A stretch of DNA of 6,347 nucleotides from an uncultured Collinsella sp. (GTDB lineage Bacteria; Actinomycetota; Coriobacteriia; Coriobacteriales; Coriobacteriaceae): assembly GCA_902496375.1 (NCBI GenBank), contig CABVAS010000093.1, positions 1-6,347 of the forward strand. The letters are read 5' to 3'. Below are positions 5,885-6,347 of the stretch, in pieces (position 1 is the first letter of the stretch; the number at the start of each line of letters is the position of its first letter). Position numbers and translations under genes: made by a program. The notes under the pieces were generated by a model that saw only the letters and a program-made list of their open reading frames with translations, ran no database searches and was not told the origin of the DNA.

Positions 5885-5966
5885 TTAAGCTGGTCTCATG
5901 ATCACGACTGGCATGGCGCACCAACCGATGTCCGTTTTTTGTTTGACATAAGGAGTCATAAAGACG

Positions 5967-6347
5967 ATGAATACCGAGCTGTTTGATATCAAGATTCGCG
6001 CCGTCGAGGGCGGCGTTACGGCTGCGGCTGGTTTTAAGGCTGCGGGCATCCATGCTGGGTTCCGCAAGAACCCCGAGCGTCTGGATTACGCGCTCGTCGT
6101 GCCCGATAAACCCTGTCCCGGTGCCGGCGTGTTTACCACCAATCGCTTTTGCGCGGCGCCCGTGCAGGTGAGCCGTGCCAACCTGGGCGGTGCCGACAAG
6201 GGCTACGGAATCATCGCCGGCGTTTCGGTCAACTCTGGCAATGCCAACGCCGCCACAGGTGAGACTGGCCTTGCATGCGCGCGCGAGACGTGCAGCATCG
6301 CATCGCAGGTCATCGGAGCAGAAAGCGCTGACCACAGATCTTTAAAC
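5967..6347 (+). CDS. argJ: Glutamate N-acetyltransferase / amino-acid acetyltransferase ArgJ, 3' end beyond the window
   Basis: ArgJ moves the acetyl group from N-acetylornithine to glutamate, closing the cyclic arginine pathway; bifunctional forms also make N-acetylglutamate from acetyl-CoA. Only the first 127 codons are present, about a third of the usual 390-410 residues, and the frame is open to the window edge. Family blocks seen are GGVTAAAGFKAAGIHAG (15-31), AGVFTTNRFCAAPVQVSR (53-70) and VSVNSGNANAATGETG (86-101), the last being the highly conserved NSGNANACTG region. The autocleavage Thr and active site lie beyond the window. ATG 5967 is the first start after an in-frame TAA at 5949. 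Its SD AAGGAG (5950-5955) is 11 bases away, longer than usual. The last residues, ADHRSLN, fit the family poorly, since a V-L-V-x-STG-like stretch is expected there; the window edge or a sequence error may explain this. Confidence 0.93.
   Translation, partial: MNTELFDIKIRAVEGGVTAAAGFKAAGIHAGFRKNPERLDYALVVPDKPCPGAGVFTTNRFCAAPVQVSRANLGGADKGYGIIAGVSVNSGNANAATGETGLACARETCSIASQVIGAESADHRSLN

Noticed and set aside
5898..5951. 17-residue leader peptide (MITTGMAHQPMSVFCLT) ahead of argJ
   Set aside because: It has no SD, no run of Arg codons, and ends simply at the TAA preceding argJ; chance is the better explanation.
5589..6335. 248-codon minus-strand open frame over argC and argJ
   Set aside because: It crosses two clear arginine genes, has low-complexity composition, and has no domain.

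Overview
The window looks like a piece of a high-GC Gram-positive chromosome from the class Coriobacteriia, most likely Collinsella or a close relative. This is inference from GC-rich codon use, strong Shine-Dalgarno (SD) sites, a single-chain double-ATPase ECF transporter protein, and GGGACGGGG-type palindromes between genes. No marker gene is present to prove it. All real genes lie on the + strand.

Region 1 (1-3911) is a flavin uptake unit. A 5'-truncated FMN riboswitch (about 1-130) precedes a RibU-type riboflavin S component (start 143). Then come a fused EcfA1-EcfA2 ATPase (730-2634) and the EcfT transmembrane coupling protein (2634-3434). The first three genes overlap by 4 bases (ATGA) and 1 base (TAATG), so they form one translationally coupled operon encoding a complete energy-coupling-factor transporter. 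A small split-barrel flavoprotein-family gene of the pyridoxamine-phosphate-oxidase (PPOX) superfamily follows after 30 bases and is probably on the same transcript.

Region 2 (3912-4496) holds a mosaic of inverted repeats: a 13-bp imperfect stem, then a 78-base palindrome with 35-base arms and one mismatch. A second PPOX paralogue (4086-4496) follows. The repeat element therefore sits exactly between two tandem paralogues.

Region 3 (4497-4761) is an AT-richer regulatory gap. It has a terminator-like hairpin, two ARG-box-like 14-mers exactly 21 bases apart, an extended -10 promoter candidate and a strong SD.

Region 4 (4762-6347) starts an arginine biosynthesis operon: complete argC, a 134-base gap, then the first 127 codons of argJ, cut by the window end. 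ArgR repression through the paired ARG boxes is the likely control.

The functions are familiar. The less ordinary points are a riboswitch that appears to govern a whole ECF module including its energizing subunits, the ATPase fusion with long extra segments, the flavoprotein gene in the flavin-uptake operon, and the palindrome mosaic between the paralogues.
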